DNA from: a virus | Reading direction: 5' to 3' (one strand) | Length of the DNA: 42,214 nucleotides | Virus record (IMG/VR): IMGVR_UViG_3300029990_000324 | Location: 1 to 42,214 of that record | Part shown: piece after piece, positions 22,977 to 30,622 of the stretch | How the letters are laid out: every line of letters starts with the position of its first letter | How positions within the stretch are numbered: the first letter of the stretch is position 1 | Program-made: the position numbers and the translations under genes | The notes under the pieces: generated by a model | What the model was told of the DNA's origin: nothing | The model's database searches: none | What the model saw: only the letters and a program-made list of their open reading frames with translations

Positions 22977-23291
22977 ATGGCTTCTATGTTAATCGTCACC
23001 TTCAAGAAAGAATGGCGCGGCTACGCAGTCGGCGAAACCGCTGGGTTTGATTCTGATGCCGCCACTGCCCTGATTGAGTCGGGCCGTGCGAAGCTTTACG
23101 TTGAAAAGCCCTCCGCTGAAAAAGCGGTCAAGCCGCCGGCTGGCAAGACGGCTGCGGTCAAAGCACCTGCTGCGGTCAAAGCACCTGCTGCGAAACAGCC
23201 GCCGGCGCAGCAACAAGAAGAACAGCAGCAGGAGCAAGAGAAAGAGCAGCAGGAACAGCAGGAAAACGAAGAACTCGACGAGAAGCCGTAA
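22977..23291 (+). CDS. Small capsid-associated protein with low-complexity tail
   Basis: The 104-residue protein has a short folded N-terminus (LIVTFKKEWRGYAVGETAGFDSDAATALIESGRAKLYV) seen in many phage proteins next to the major capsid gene, followed by a Lys/Pro/Ala repeat (AAVKAP twice, encoded by an 18-bp tandem repeat at 23151-23186) and a very acidic Gln/Glu tail. A head-decoration or head-completion role is a guess. It ends 3 nt before the connector gene start. Confidence 0.7.
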   Translation: MASMLIVTFKKEWRGYAVGETAGFDSDAATALIESGRAKLYVEKPSAEKAVKPPAGKTAAVKAPAAVKAPAAKQPPAQQQEEQQQEQEKEQQEQQENEELDEKP

Positions 23292-23294
23292 GTC

Positions 23295-23846
23295 ATGGCC
23301 CGTCGAATGGAGTACTTCGGTGATCCGGTCCTGACGCTCGACCAGGTGGCGTTTCAGTGCCGTGTTGAGCCGGAGGACATGGCGCCAGAGTTGATCGAGC
23401 AAATCATCATCCCTGGCGTCACCACTCAATGCGAGTCGAAAACGGGTGCTGCGATCCGGGGAGCCGTCTACGAAGAAGAGTGGCCCGCAGACCGGCAGAG
23501 TGGACATGCGCTCGATGTTGGCCAAGCGAGCGAGATTGTCTCGGTGTTCTCCCAGCAGGGAGACGGCAGTTGGGTCGAGCAACTCGGCCCCTTCGACCTG
23601 CGACAGGATCAGCGGGAAAGTTTCCTGCACTTCCCCGCAGTTCGGCCAGGCGGCCGTCTCCGAATCCGATACAAGGCTGGGCTCGATCTTGACCTCAACC
23701 CCGGTGTACGCAACTGGCTGTTGATGGCCGCGGCGACAATCTACCGACACCCGGAAATGTTCCTGGTGGGCCAGACGTTGGCGGAGCTACCTTCGGCGTT
23801 TCTTGACCACCTGGTGGCAGATATCACCGTTCCGCCGAGGTTCTGA
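23295..23846 (+). CDS. Head-tail connector (gp6-like adaptor)
   Basis: The 183-residue protein fits the phage head-tail connector family that binds beneath the portal. It has the helical start LTLDQVAFQCRVEPEDMAPELIEQIIIPGVTTQCESKTG, a middle beta insertion, and the helical end NWLLMAAATIYRHPEMFLVG. Order after the capsid gene supports this. It is followed 2 nt later by the head-closure gene. Confidence 0.85.
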   Translation: MARRMEYFGDPVLTLDQVAFQCRVEPEDMAPELIEQIIIPGVTTQCESKTGAAIRGAVYEEEWPADRQSGHALDVGQASEIVSVFSQQGDGSWVEQLGPFDLRQDQRESFLHFPAVRPGGRLRIRYKAGLDLDLNPGVRNWLLMAAATIYRHPEMFLVGQTLAELPSAFLDHLVADITVPPRF

Positions 23847-23848
23847 CT

Positions 23849-24211
23849 ATGGCGATGCGCGAACCGAGCGCTGGGGAGCTGACCCGGCGTATCACCCTGA
23901 GGTTGAGGGCGGACATCCCGGCTTCGGACCAAGGGCTTGAATCGTTGTTCACCGATCAGAAAAGACGGTGGGCAAAGATAGAGCCTGTCGGCACTGCTGT
24001 TTATGCGAATGGAGTTCAGACCGATGTGAAGATTACCCACCGGGTGATCCTCTATTACCTGAAAGGAATGAGCGAATCCCACGAAGTTGTTCATGGCGAC
24101 ACGATCTACCGGGTGAGTAGGGTCGCGGACATGAACGGTAACAGCCGGTTTACCCTGCTCGAAGTAGAAGAGTTGGGGCCGCAACTTGCGGGGGGAGGGA
24201 TCTATGTCTAA
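23849..24211 (+). CDS. Head closure (head-tail adaptor) protein
   Basis: The 120-residue mostly beta protein resembles the SPP1 gp16/HK97 gp7-type stopper family: GELTRRITLRLRADIP at the start, RRWAKIEPVGTAVYANGVQ, THRVILYYLKGMSESHEVVHGDTIYRVSRVADMNG. The stopper prevents DNA leakage and joins the tail. GAGG lies 8 nt before the ATG. It overlaps the next start by 8 nt. Confidence 0.85.
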   Translation: MAMREPSAGELTRRITLRLRADIPASDQGLESLFTDQKRRWAKIEPVGTAVYANGVQTDVKITHRVILYYLKGMSESHEVVHGDTIYRVSRVADMNGNSRFTLLEVEELGPQLAGGGIYV

Positions 24212-24725
24212 CTCAGCGTCGATTGATGGTTACCTGCACGTCGAAGGCTTCGACGAGTTCGAGCGTGATGTCTTCGACAAACGCAAGATCCGCGCCGGGA
24301 TGCGCAAGGTCGGGCTACTGATTACACAAAAAGCCCAGATGAATCTCGCGCTTGGCGGTGGCCAGGATGGTTACCCGACCACCCGCACCGGTGCCACGGT
24401 GGAGTCGATCGGGTTCAAGGTGTCCCGCTCTGGCTTTCTTGTTCGCATCTCTCCCTCCAAAACCTCGGCCATGGAGGACTTCTACCCGGCTTACCTGCAT
24501 TACGGGGTGAAGCGCGGTAAGAAGCTCGGAAAGCTCGCACCCGGGATGGGCAAAGGCAAATCCAACCGCCGAGCCAATGGGGCGCGGGCTGCGGCGCTGG
24601 CGGAGCGAGCTTCCGGCGAATGGCGGATCAAACCCCGTGACAACTACATGGCCGACGCCCTGCAGGACTCATCTTCGCAGGTTCAGTCACTTTTGAAGGC
24701 TGCGTTCGCGGCGGCGTTGACGTGA
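24204..24725 (+). CDS. HK97 gp10-like tail-connector protein
   Basis: The 173-residue protein matches the HK97 gp10 family at the head-tail joint: VEGFDEFERDVFDKRKIRAGMRKVGLLITQKAQMN, YPTTRTGATVESIGFKVS, AYLHYGVKRGKK and a C-terminal helix. The ATG at 24204 has GGAGGGA directly upstream and is better than a GTG 18 nt earlier. It is the last gene of the head module; an inserted gene follows. Confidence 0.85.
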   Translation: MSNSASIDGYLHVEGFDEFERDVFDKRKIRAGMRKVGLLITQKAQMNLALGGGQDGYPTTRTGATVESIGFKVSRSGFLVRISPSKTSAMEDFYPAYLHYGVKRGKKLGKLAPGMGKGKSNRRANGARAAALAERASGEWRIKPRDNYMADALQDSSSQVQSLLKAAFAAALT

Positions 24726-24778
24726 CTCACGAAACTGGTTTGGGATAGGCTTGCTGCTCTTTTAACAGGGAGTTACCT

Positions 24779-25378
24779 ATGAAAGCGTTGATTTTGTTGG
24801 TCCCCATTGTCGTGGTGGCTCTGGTGTGGTCACTGGTAGTTCGTTACCGTGGAAAACTGCCAAAACCTGCTGCTCATACGATTGGTGCCATTGGTGGTTT
24901 AGTTGTGGGCGTGTTGGTGTTGTCGTCGATTCTGCCCGAGCCTACGCCTGCTGAGAAAGCAAAGATGGAAAGTGATAGGGCCGCGCAGCAGGTAGTTGAA
25001 AATGCAAAAAAAATTGATCAGGAACGAGATCGCGCAATAGCAGCTGACATTGCCAGCCGACAGGTTTCGCAACCAGTACTGGATCGGATTACGCTGATTT
25101 ATATAAACCACAAAGTTTTTTCAGATAACCCGGTGGATTGCACCTCAAAAGTCTTTGGGCAGCGTTCTATGGTTGGTTGCAGTGCCAGTATGATTGGTGG
25201 CAAAAGCGCCCCCCATATTTGGCTTCTTGATGCAGGGAAATTTAAATCAATTAACGGCACTGCTCGGGGGCTGGCTGAAACTCAGTTTTCCAATGAGCCT
25301 GACATCGCTGTAATGAATCTTCCACTCCCCACTGATATAGACGTCGGTGCCATTGTGGAAAGTTTTAAAAAGGGCTGA
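24779..25378 (+). CDS. Membrane-anchored moron protein, unknown function
   Basis: The 199-residue protein has two N-terminal membrane helices (ALILLVPIVVVALVWSLVV; IGAIGGLVVGVLVLSSIL), a helical linker rich in Glu and Lys (about 58-95), and a soluble C-terminal domain with two cysteines (VDCTSKVF, VGCSASM). Base composition is more AT-rich than its neighbours, it has its own Shine-Dalgarno (GGGAG) and its own terminator, and it sits exactly between the HK97-type head genes and the Mu-type tail genes. These are signs of a moron, possibly expressed in the lysogen (for example surface exclusion). No family is recognised. Confidence 0.75.
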   Translation: MKALILLVPIVVVALVWSLVVRYRGKLPKPAAHTIGAIGGLVVGVLVLSSILPEPTPAEKAKMESDRAAQQVVENAKKIDQERDRAIAADIASRQVSQPVLDRITLIYINHKVFSDNPVDCTSKVFGQRSMVGCSASMIGGKSAPHIWLLDAGKFKSINGTARGLAETQFSNEPDIAVMNLPLPTDIDVGAIVESFKKG

Positions 25379-25390
25379 ATGTTCTGTTCA

Positions 25391-25419
25391 AAAAAACCTC
25401 GCTGATGCGGGGTTTTTTT
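25391..25419 (+). terminator. Terminator after the moron gene
   Basis: AACCTCGC-TGAT-GCGGGGTT is flanked by A6 and T7, a strong intrinsic terminator 13 nt after the moron stop codon. It would limit moron transcription to its own unit when the late operon is silent. Confidence 0.85.
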
Positions 25420-25437
25420 ATACCTGGGATTTGATCA

Positions 25438-26028
25438 ATGAAACTGAATCCGATTGTTGCTCACCTTCGAGCGACATGCCCCACCTTTGCTGGCCGAGTC
25501 ACCGGCGGCATCGATTGGGATGCTGTTGTAGAAACTGCAAAGCTGGCTTTGCCGGCGGCTTACGTCATTGCTTCGGCGGATGCGGCAGGCCCGAACAAAT
25601 CGCAAAACGCAGTCATTCAGGACATCACGGATCAATTCGCTGTGGTGATTGTTCTCGATGCTGGTGACGAGCGTGGGCAGGAAGCCAATGACCTGTTGCA
25701 TGACCTGCGTGCCGAACTCTGGCGATCGCTTATTGGTTGGCGTCCGGCAGCGGAATACGACCCAATCGAATACGGCAAAGGGGTGATGCTTCACACCAGT
25801 CGCGCGCGAGTGGTGTACCAGTTTTTGTTCACTGCCGAGTTCCAGCTTGGGCGCAGCAAGCAAGATGATGCTGCCGAAACTTGGCACGAGCTGGAGCTCG
25901 ATGGCTTGCCGGCTTTTACCGGCGCGACCTTCAACATGGACTGCATCGATCCCGCAGATCCCAACCTGCAACGACCTGGCCCGGATGGGCGCATTGAAGC
26001 GAAATTCTCAGGAGACGTAACACCATGA
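25438..26028 (+). CDS. Tail terminator-like protein (Mu gp37 family)
   Basis: The 196-residue protein starts MKLNPIVAHLRATCPTFAGRVTGGIDWD and contains AAYVIASADAAGPNKSQNAVIQDITDQFAVVIVLD, a pattern seen in Mu gp37/gp37-like proteins (phage tail terminator or minor tail family) of contractile-tailed phages. It is the first gene of the Mu/SfV-type tail module and overlaps the DUF2635 gene by 4 nt. The exact role is inferred from position. Confidence 0.75.
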   Translation: MKLNPIVAHLRATCPTFAGRVTGGIDWDAVVETAKLALPAAYVIASADAAGPNKSQNAVIQDITDQFAVVIVLDAGDERGQEANDLLHDLRAELWRSLIGWRPAAEYDPIEYGKGVMLHTSRARVVYQFLFTAEFQLGRSKQDDAAETWHELELDGLPAFTGATFNMDCIDPADPNLQRPGPDGRIEAKFSGDVTP

Positions 26029-26231
26029 CCAAACGCATCGCTGTGGTGCCGGCCTCTGGCCGCTCTGTGCCCGATCCGGAGGCTGGCGATCTGTTGCCCG
26101 CCGATGGTCGGGAAGTCCCCGATAATGCCTGGTGGCGCCGCCGCAAGGCAGACGGTGACGTCACCCTCAAGGCTGATAAGGCCCCATCCACCAAGGGCGT
26201 TACCACGCCGAAAGCTGAGGAAGCGCAATAA
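26025..26231 (+). CDS. DUF2635-family small tail-module protein
   Basis: The 68-residue protein with VVPASGRSVPDPEAGDLLPADGREVPDNAWWRRRKADGDV matches DUF2635 (Mu gp38-like), always found directly before the sheath gene in Mu-type tails. Its biochemical role is not known. Overlaps by 4 nt and 1 nt with its neighbours indicate tight translational coupling. Confidence 0.85.
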   Translation: MTKRIAVVPASGRSVPDPEAGDLLPADGREVPDNAWWRRRKADGDVTLKADKAPSTKGVTTPKAEEAQ

Positions 26232-27727
26232 TGGCTATCGGATTCAGCAACATCCCCGCCGATGTCCGTGTGCCGCTGTTCTATGCGGAGATGGATAACT
26301 CGGCGGCCAACAGTGCATCGTCGGCGATGCGACGGCTGATTGTCGCTCAGGTCAACGGTGATTCCACCAGCGATAGCATTGGCAAGTTGGTATTGGTCTC
26401 GAGTCTGGGACTGGCCAAAGACATTGGCGGGCAAGGCTCGATGTTGGCGGCGATGTATGAAACGTGGCGCAAAGCCGACCCGATCGGCGAGATCTGGTGT
26501 CTGCCGCTTCAGAGCGATACCGGTGCCGCTGCAACGGCGACCGTCACTATCACTGGCGCTGCGACCGAGCCGGGTTTGTTGAACCTGTACGTTGGCGGTG
26601 TTCGCGTGCAATCGGTAGTCGTCTCGGCAGCCACCCCGGCTATTGCGGCTGCGGCCCTGGCCGTGAAGATCAATGCCACCCCAGACCTGCCGGTCACCGC
26701 CTTGGCCGGTGCTGGTGTTGTCACGCTCACTTGTAAGTGGAAGGGCGAGAGCGGCAACGACATTGGGCTGATGCTGAATCGCCTGGGCAAGTCCAACGGC
26801 GAAGCGACCCCGGCGGGCTTGGCCGTTGTCGCGACGCCGATGACGGGCGGTGTCGGTGCTCCGGATCAGATCGACGCTGTCGCCGCGTTGGGCGACGAAC
26901 CTTTCGAATTCATCTGTGTACCCTGGTCGGACACCACCACGCTGAACACGTGGCGAGATGCGATGGACGACAACACGGGACGTTGGAGCTGGGCCAAGCA
27001 ATTGTTTGGCCACGTCTACAGCGCGAAGCGCGGCACATTGGGAACGTTGGTGGCCGTCGGTCAGGCGCGCAATGATCAGCACATGACTATTCAGGCGATG
27101 GAGCAGAGTGTGCCTCAGCCGGTCTGGGTGCAGGCTGCGGCGCTGGCAGCACGCACTTCGGTGTTCATCTCGGCGGACGCCAGCCGGCCAACGCAAAGCG
27201 GCTCGCTGCCGGGGCTTGATCCGGCGCCGGCCAGTGAGCGGTTCACACTGACCGAACGGCAGTCACTGTTGACCTACGGTCTGGCCACGGCTTACTACGA
27301 AGGTGGTTACGTACGCATTCAGCGCTCGATTACCACCTATCAAAAGAACGCCTATGGCCAGGCAGACAACTCGTACCTGGACAGCGAGACCATGCATCAG
27401 TCGGCGTTCATCATCCGGCGCATGCAGAGCGTCATCACTAGCAAATACGGCCGCCACAAGCTGGCCAACGACGGTACGCAATTCGGCGCCGGTCAGCCCA
27501 TTGTCACGCCGAGTACGATCCGCGGCGAGCTGATTGCGCAGTACGGGAAGCTTGAGCGGGAGGGTCACGTGGAAAACGCCGATCTGTTCGCCGAACACCT
27601 GGTGGTGGAGCGTGACAGCAACGACCCAAGTCGCATTAACGTGTTGTTCCCGCCGGACTACATCAACGGTCTGCGTATCTTCGCGCTGCTCAACCAGTTC
27701 CGCCTCCAGTACGACGCTGCCGCGTAA
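26231..27727 (+). CDS. Contractile tail sheath protein (Mu gpL family)
   Basis: This protein forms the outer contractile sheath. The 498 residues match Mu/SfV-type sheath proteins: IGFSNIPADVRVPLFYAEMDNSAAN at the start, a central Ig-like insertion (GAATEPGLLNLYVGGVRVQS), and the conserved C-terminal half with RSITTYQKNAYGQADNSYLDSETMHQSAFIIRRMQSVITSKYGRHKLANDG. Its presence shows that this phage has a myovirus-type tail although the head is HK97-like. Confidence 0.94.
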   Translation: MAIGFSNIPADVRVPLFYAEMDNSAANSASSAMRRLIVAQVNGDSTSDSIGKLVLVSSLGLAKDIGGQGSMLAAMYETWRKADPIGEIWCLPLQSDTGAAATATVTITGAATEPGLLNLYVGGVRVQSVVVSAATPAIAAAALAVKINATPDLPVTALAGAGVVTLTCKWKGESGNDIGLMLNRLGKSNGEATPAGLAVVATPMTGGVGAPDQIDAVAALGDEPFEFICVPWSDTTTLNTWRDAMDDNTGRWSWAKQLFGHVYSAKRGTLGTLVAVGQARNDQHMTIQAMEQSVPQPVWVQAAALAARTSVFISADASRPTQSGSLPGLDPAPASERFTLTERQSLLTYGLATAYYEGGYVRIQRSITTYQKNAYGQADNSYLDSETMHQSAFIIRRMQSVITSKYGRHKLANDGTQFGAGQPIVTPSTIRGELIAQYGKLEREGHVENADLFAEHLVVERDSNDPSRINVLFPPDYINGLRIFALLNQFRLQYDAAA

Positions 27728-27745
27728 CGCTGATCACGATCACCA

Positions 27746-27768
27746 AGCCCGCCCCGAGCGGGCTTTTT
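27746..27768 (+). terminator. Terminator-like hairpin between sheath and tube genes
   Basis: AGCCCGC-CCCGA-GCGGGCT is followed by TTTTT, another intrinsic terminator inside the late operon, right after the highly expressed sheath gene. Confidence 0.7.
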
Positions 27769-27787
27769 CCTTCTGGAGATACAACCC

Positions 27788-28135
27788 ATGGGCAAAAAAG
27801 TAGCGGGCACGGCCTACATCAAAGTGGACGGCACACAATTGACCGTCACTGGTGGCGCCGAGGCGCCGTTGATGGATGTAAAACGCGAGACGATTTACCC
27901 CGGTTATTACAAGGAAGAAAAGCTGGCGCCTCATCTGAAGATGACCGTGATCCATGATCCGGATCTTCCGATCAAAACGTTGACCGAAGGCAAAGACATG
28001 ACGGTCACCTGTGAATTCAGCAACGGCAAGGTCTACGTGCTTTCGGGTGCTTACCTCGTCGATGAGCCTGCGTCGAAAGGCGATGACGGCACTATCGAAT
28101 TTCAGTTCGACGGCATCAAAGGAGTATGGCAATGA
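27788..28135 (+). CDS. Tail tube protein (Mu gpM family)
   Basis: The 115-residue protein forms the inner tail tube. Typical stretches are AGTAYIKVDGTQLTVTGGAEAPLMDVKRETIYPGYYKEE and VTCEFSNGKVYVLSGAYLVDEPASKGDDGTIEFQFDGIKG. It is in the usual place between sheath and assembly-chaperone genes, with GGAG before its ATG and a 4-nt overlap with the next gene. Confidence 0.92.
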   Translation: MGKKVAGTAYIKVDGTQLTVTGGAEAPLMDVKRETIYPGYYKEEKLAPHLKMTVIHDPDLPIKTLTEGKDMTVTCEFSNGKVYVLSGAYLVDEPASKGDDGTIEFQFDGIKGVWQ

Positions 28136-28428
28136 CTGGCGTAGTAACACTTCAGGTGCCCATCGAGGCACAGGGCGAACAGCTGACTGTTCTCAACTTG
28201 CGTCGCCCAACCGTACAGGAAGTGCGAGCCATCAAGGCGCTGCCGTACAAGATCGACAAAAACGAGGAAGTCAGCCTCGACATGGATGTCACCGCGAAAT
28301 ACATCGCCGTCTGCGCCGGCATCCCGCCGTCCTCCGTCAACCAGCTGGATTTGTCCGACCTAAATACCCTGAGTTGGGCGATCGCCGGTTTTTTCATGAC
28401 TGCGGCGTCGGCTCCGTCACCGACCTGA
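28132..28428 (+). CDS. Tail assembly chaperone, short form (Mu gp41 / E family)
   Basis: The 98-residue protein helps the tape measure and tube assemble. It has VVTLQVPIEAQGEQLTVLNLRRPTVQEVRAIKALPY, as in the phage tail assembly chaperone family, and ends shortly after a slippery site. The start at 28132 has GGAG at 8 nt; an ATG two codons earlier is too close to it. It is made as a short form and, by frameshift, a long form. Confidence 0.85.
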   Translation: MTGVVTLQVPIEAQGEQLTVLNLRRPTVQEVRAIKALPYKIDKNEEVSLDMDVTAKYIAVCAGIPPSSVNQLDLSDLNTLSWAIAGFFMTAASAPSPT

Positions 28429-28556
28429 TTTCAGTCGCCTACGACCTGGCTTGGTTCTGGAAGGTTGACCCCGAACAGATGATGGCCAGGCCATTGGATG
28501 TGCTCAGCGAAAGCCTTGTACATGCCCAACGCATCAACGAACTTCAGCAGGTGTAG
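28132..28556 (+). CDS. Tail assembly chaperone, -1 frameshift long form
   Basis: At 28389-28395 the in-frame heptamer T TTT TTC is an ideal X XXY YYZ slippery site. A -1 shift there joins 88 codons of the short form to a second frame reading HDCGVGSVTDLISVAYDLAWFWKVDPEQMM and ending at 28556 (141 residues in all). The second frame has no start of its own and its product is conserved-looking (tail chaperone C-terminal extension). Such G/GT-type frameshifts are a rule in long-tailed phages, including Mu. Confidence 0.85.
28389..28395 (+). other. Programmed -1 frameshift site TTTTTTC
   Basis: The codons GGT TTT TTC are read so that the heptamer is T TTT TTC; both tRNAs can re-pair after slipping back by one. 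Downstream GC-rich sequence (GCGGCGTCGGCTCCG) may form a stimulating structure. Confidence 0.85.
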
Positions 28557-28558
28557 TG

Positions 28559-30622
28559 ATGGGGGACAAATTCCAGCTCAAGGCGTTGATCACCGGCGTC
28601 GACAAGCTATCGCCGAAGCTATCCGGCATTCGCAAGAACATCGCGGGCTTCAAGAAAGGCCTCGACAAAACGGGGCTCGGTAAGATCAGTTTCGGAGACG
28701 TGATGACTGGGGGCGCGCTTGCTGCGCCGTTTATTGCCGGTGCGATGGCCGCCATCGACTTTGAGTCTCAAATGGCGGACGTTCGCAAAGTCGTCAACTT
28801 CGACAAGCCCGAACAGTTCAAACAGATGGGTGACGATATCGGACGAATGTCTGAGCGCTTGCCCATGGCCGCAGGTGACATCGCCAAGATTGTCGCCGCC
28901 GGGGGGCAGTCAGGTATTGCCCGGGAAGAATTGCTGGGCTTTGCCGAAGCGGCTGTGAAGATGGGCATCGCCTTTGACCAGAGCGCCGAACAAAGCGGCG
29001 ACATGATGGCCAAATGGCGGACGTCGTTCAAAATGACACAGGACCATGTCGTTGGGCTTGCGGACAAGATCAACTACCTCGGCAACACTGGGCCGGCGAA
29101 CACGAAGCAGATTTCAGACATTGTTACGCGCATCGGTCCACTGGGTGCTATTGCGGGCCTTGCATCGGGCCAAATCGCGGCACTTGGCGCGACTATGGCC
29201 GGGGTGGGCATCGAGCAGGAAGTTGCTGCAACCGGTATCAAAAACTTCATGCTTGCACTCACCAAGGGCAAGGCTGCCACAAAGGGGCAGCAGCAGGCCT
29301 TCAAGGCGCTCAGGCTGGATTCAAAGGCCGTAGCGGTGGGCATGCAGAAAGATGCTCAGGGCACTATGCTCGATCTGCTCACAAGGATCAGTAAGGTTAA
29401 ACCAGAGTCGCAGGCGGGCTTGCTAACAACAATGTTTGGTAGCGAGTCTGTGGGTGCCATTGCTCCCTTGCTGACGAACCTTGATCTGCTCAAGAGTAAC
29501 CTGCAGAAAGTCACCGACCAGAAGAAGTACGGCGGCTCGATGGATCAGGAGTATCAATCCAGGGCTGCCACTACCGCAAACAACCTTCAACTGCTGCGCA
29601 ACACAGCTGCGAGTGTTGCCCGCGCTATCGGCGACGCGTTGCTGCCAGCCATCAATATGGTGTCCAAGTCTCTCCAGCCGATGGTGGCGAAGGTGGCCCA
29701 AGTCATCGAGGCGAACCCCGCTTTGGTCCGAGGGCTGGGAATGGCAGGGATTGCCTTCACCGCGATTCGAGTCGGCGTATTGGCGGCCACCGTCGCCGTG
29801 CGTCTGCTCGGTGTTGCCTTTGCTGCAACGCCGATCGGCATTGCGGCGATAGCCATTGCCGCAGCGGCAGGGCTGATCGTAGCCAACTGGTCGACATTGG
29901 CGCCTTACTTCGAGGCTTTGTGGGCGAAGATCCAAGGCCCGGCCATGGCCCTCTGGGGCTGGTTCAAACAAGCCTTCGCGTTCTCGCCGATCGGCTTGGT
30001 GATCGAAAACTGGGGTCCATTGACTGAGTTGTTCTCGGCGCTCTGGGATGTGCTGGTCGCCGTATCAGGTCCGGTTATCGAGTTCCTGAGTCACATGTTC
30101 GACTGGTCTCCGTTGGGGATTATCGTCAAGAACTGGGAACCGATCACCGCGTGGTTCCAGGATCTGTGGGCCACGCTGAAGCCGATCATTGAGCCGATGA
30201 TGAAGTACTTCGGTGGGGGCGAGGGTGGTGAAGGCATCATCAAGACCGCGACCAACAAGGCCAACCAGTTTGCTGAAGAGCAGCGCGTGCGCAATGCGGG
30301 GCCGGGTGGTGGTGATGGTTCATTTGTGGAGGCTGGCGCTGTCGAGGGGGCGCAGCGTTATCAGCGGATGATGAAAAACGCTGCCGGTATCCCGAGCACC
30401 GAGAAGCTGTTGAGTCGGCCCAATCTGGCCAATCAGTCCAGCGGTCTGCTTCAGCAGGCTTCGGCCAATCAGGCATCGAAGCTCAACGGTGAGCTCAACA
30501 TCAACCTCAACGGCGCCCCGCCGGGCACGACGGTCGATCAAGCGAAAACCAATCAGCCCGGCCTGAGTATCAAGCCCAGCGTCGGTACCCGAACCCTTGG
30601 TGTGATGAGGTCTGGCACATGA
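28559..30622 (+). CDS. Tail tape measure protein
   Basis: The length of this protein sets the tail length. The 687 residues show a TP901-type tape-measure core (SQMADVRKVVNFDKPEQFKQMGDDIGRMSERLPMAAGDIAKIVAAGGQSGIAREEL), long Ala/Gly-rich helices, hydrophobic segments near residues 395-445 (GIAFTAIRVGVLAATVAVRLLGVAFAATPIGIAAIAIAAAAGLIV) and tryptophan-rich repeats NWGPLTELFSALWDVL/NWEPITAWFQDLWATL. The ATG at 28559 is preferred over the GTG at 28556. It overlaps the next gene by 4 nt. Confidence 0.93.
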   Translation: MGDKFQLKALITGVDKLSPKLSGIRKNIAGFKKGLDKTGLGKISFGDVMTGGALAAPFIAGAMAAIDFESQMADVRKVVNFDKPEQFKQMGDDIGRMSERLPMAAGDIAKIVAAGGQSGIAREELLGFAEAAVKMGIAFDQSAEQSGDMMAKWRTSFKMTQDHVVGLADKINYLGNTGPANTKQISDIVTRIGPLGAIAGLASGQIAALGATMAGVGIEQEVAATGIKNFMLALTKGKAATKGQQQAFKALRLDSKAVAVGMQKDAQGTMLDLLTRISKVKPESQAGLLTTMFGSESVGAIAPLLTNLDLLKSNLQKVTDQKKYGGSMDQEYQSRAATTANNLQLLRNTAASVARAIGDALLPAINMVSKSLQPMVAKVAQVIEANPALVRGLGMAGIAFTAIRVGVLAATVAVRLLGVAFAATPIGIAAIAIAAAAGLIVANWSTLAPYFEALWAKIQGPAMALWGWFKQAFAFSPIGLVIENWGPLTELFSALWDVLVAVSGPVIEFLSHMFDWSPLGIIVKNWEPITAWFQDLWATLKPIIEPMMKYFGGGEGGEGIIKTATNKANQFAEEQRVRNAGPGGGDGSFVEAGAVEGAQRYQRMMKNAAGIPSTEKLLSRPNLANQSSGLLQQASANQASKLNGELNINLNGAPPGTTVDQAKTNQPGLSIKPSVGTRTLGVMRSGT

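Noticed and set aside
25931-27196. Minus-strand open frame of 421 codons
   Set aside because: It is opposite the sheath gene, Arg/His-rich, without ribosome site or domain; a shadow frame.
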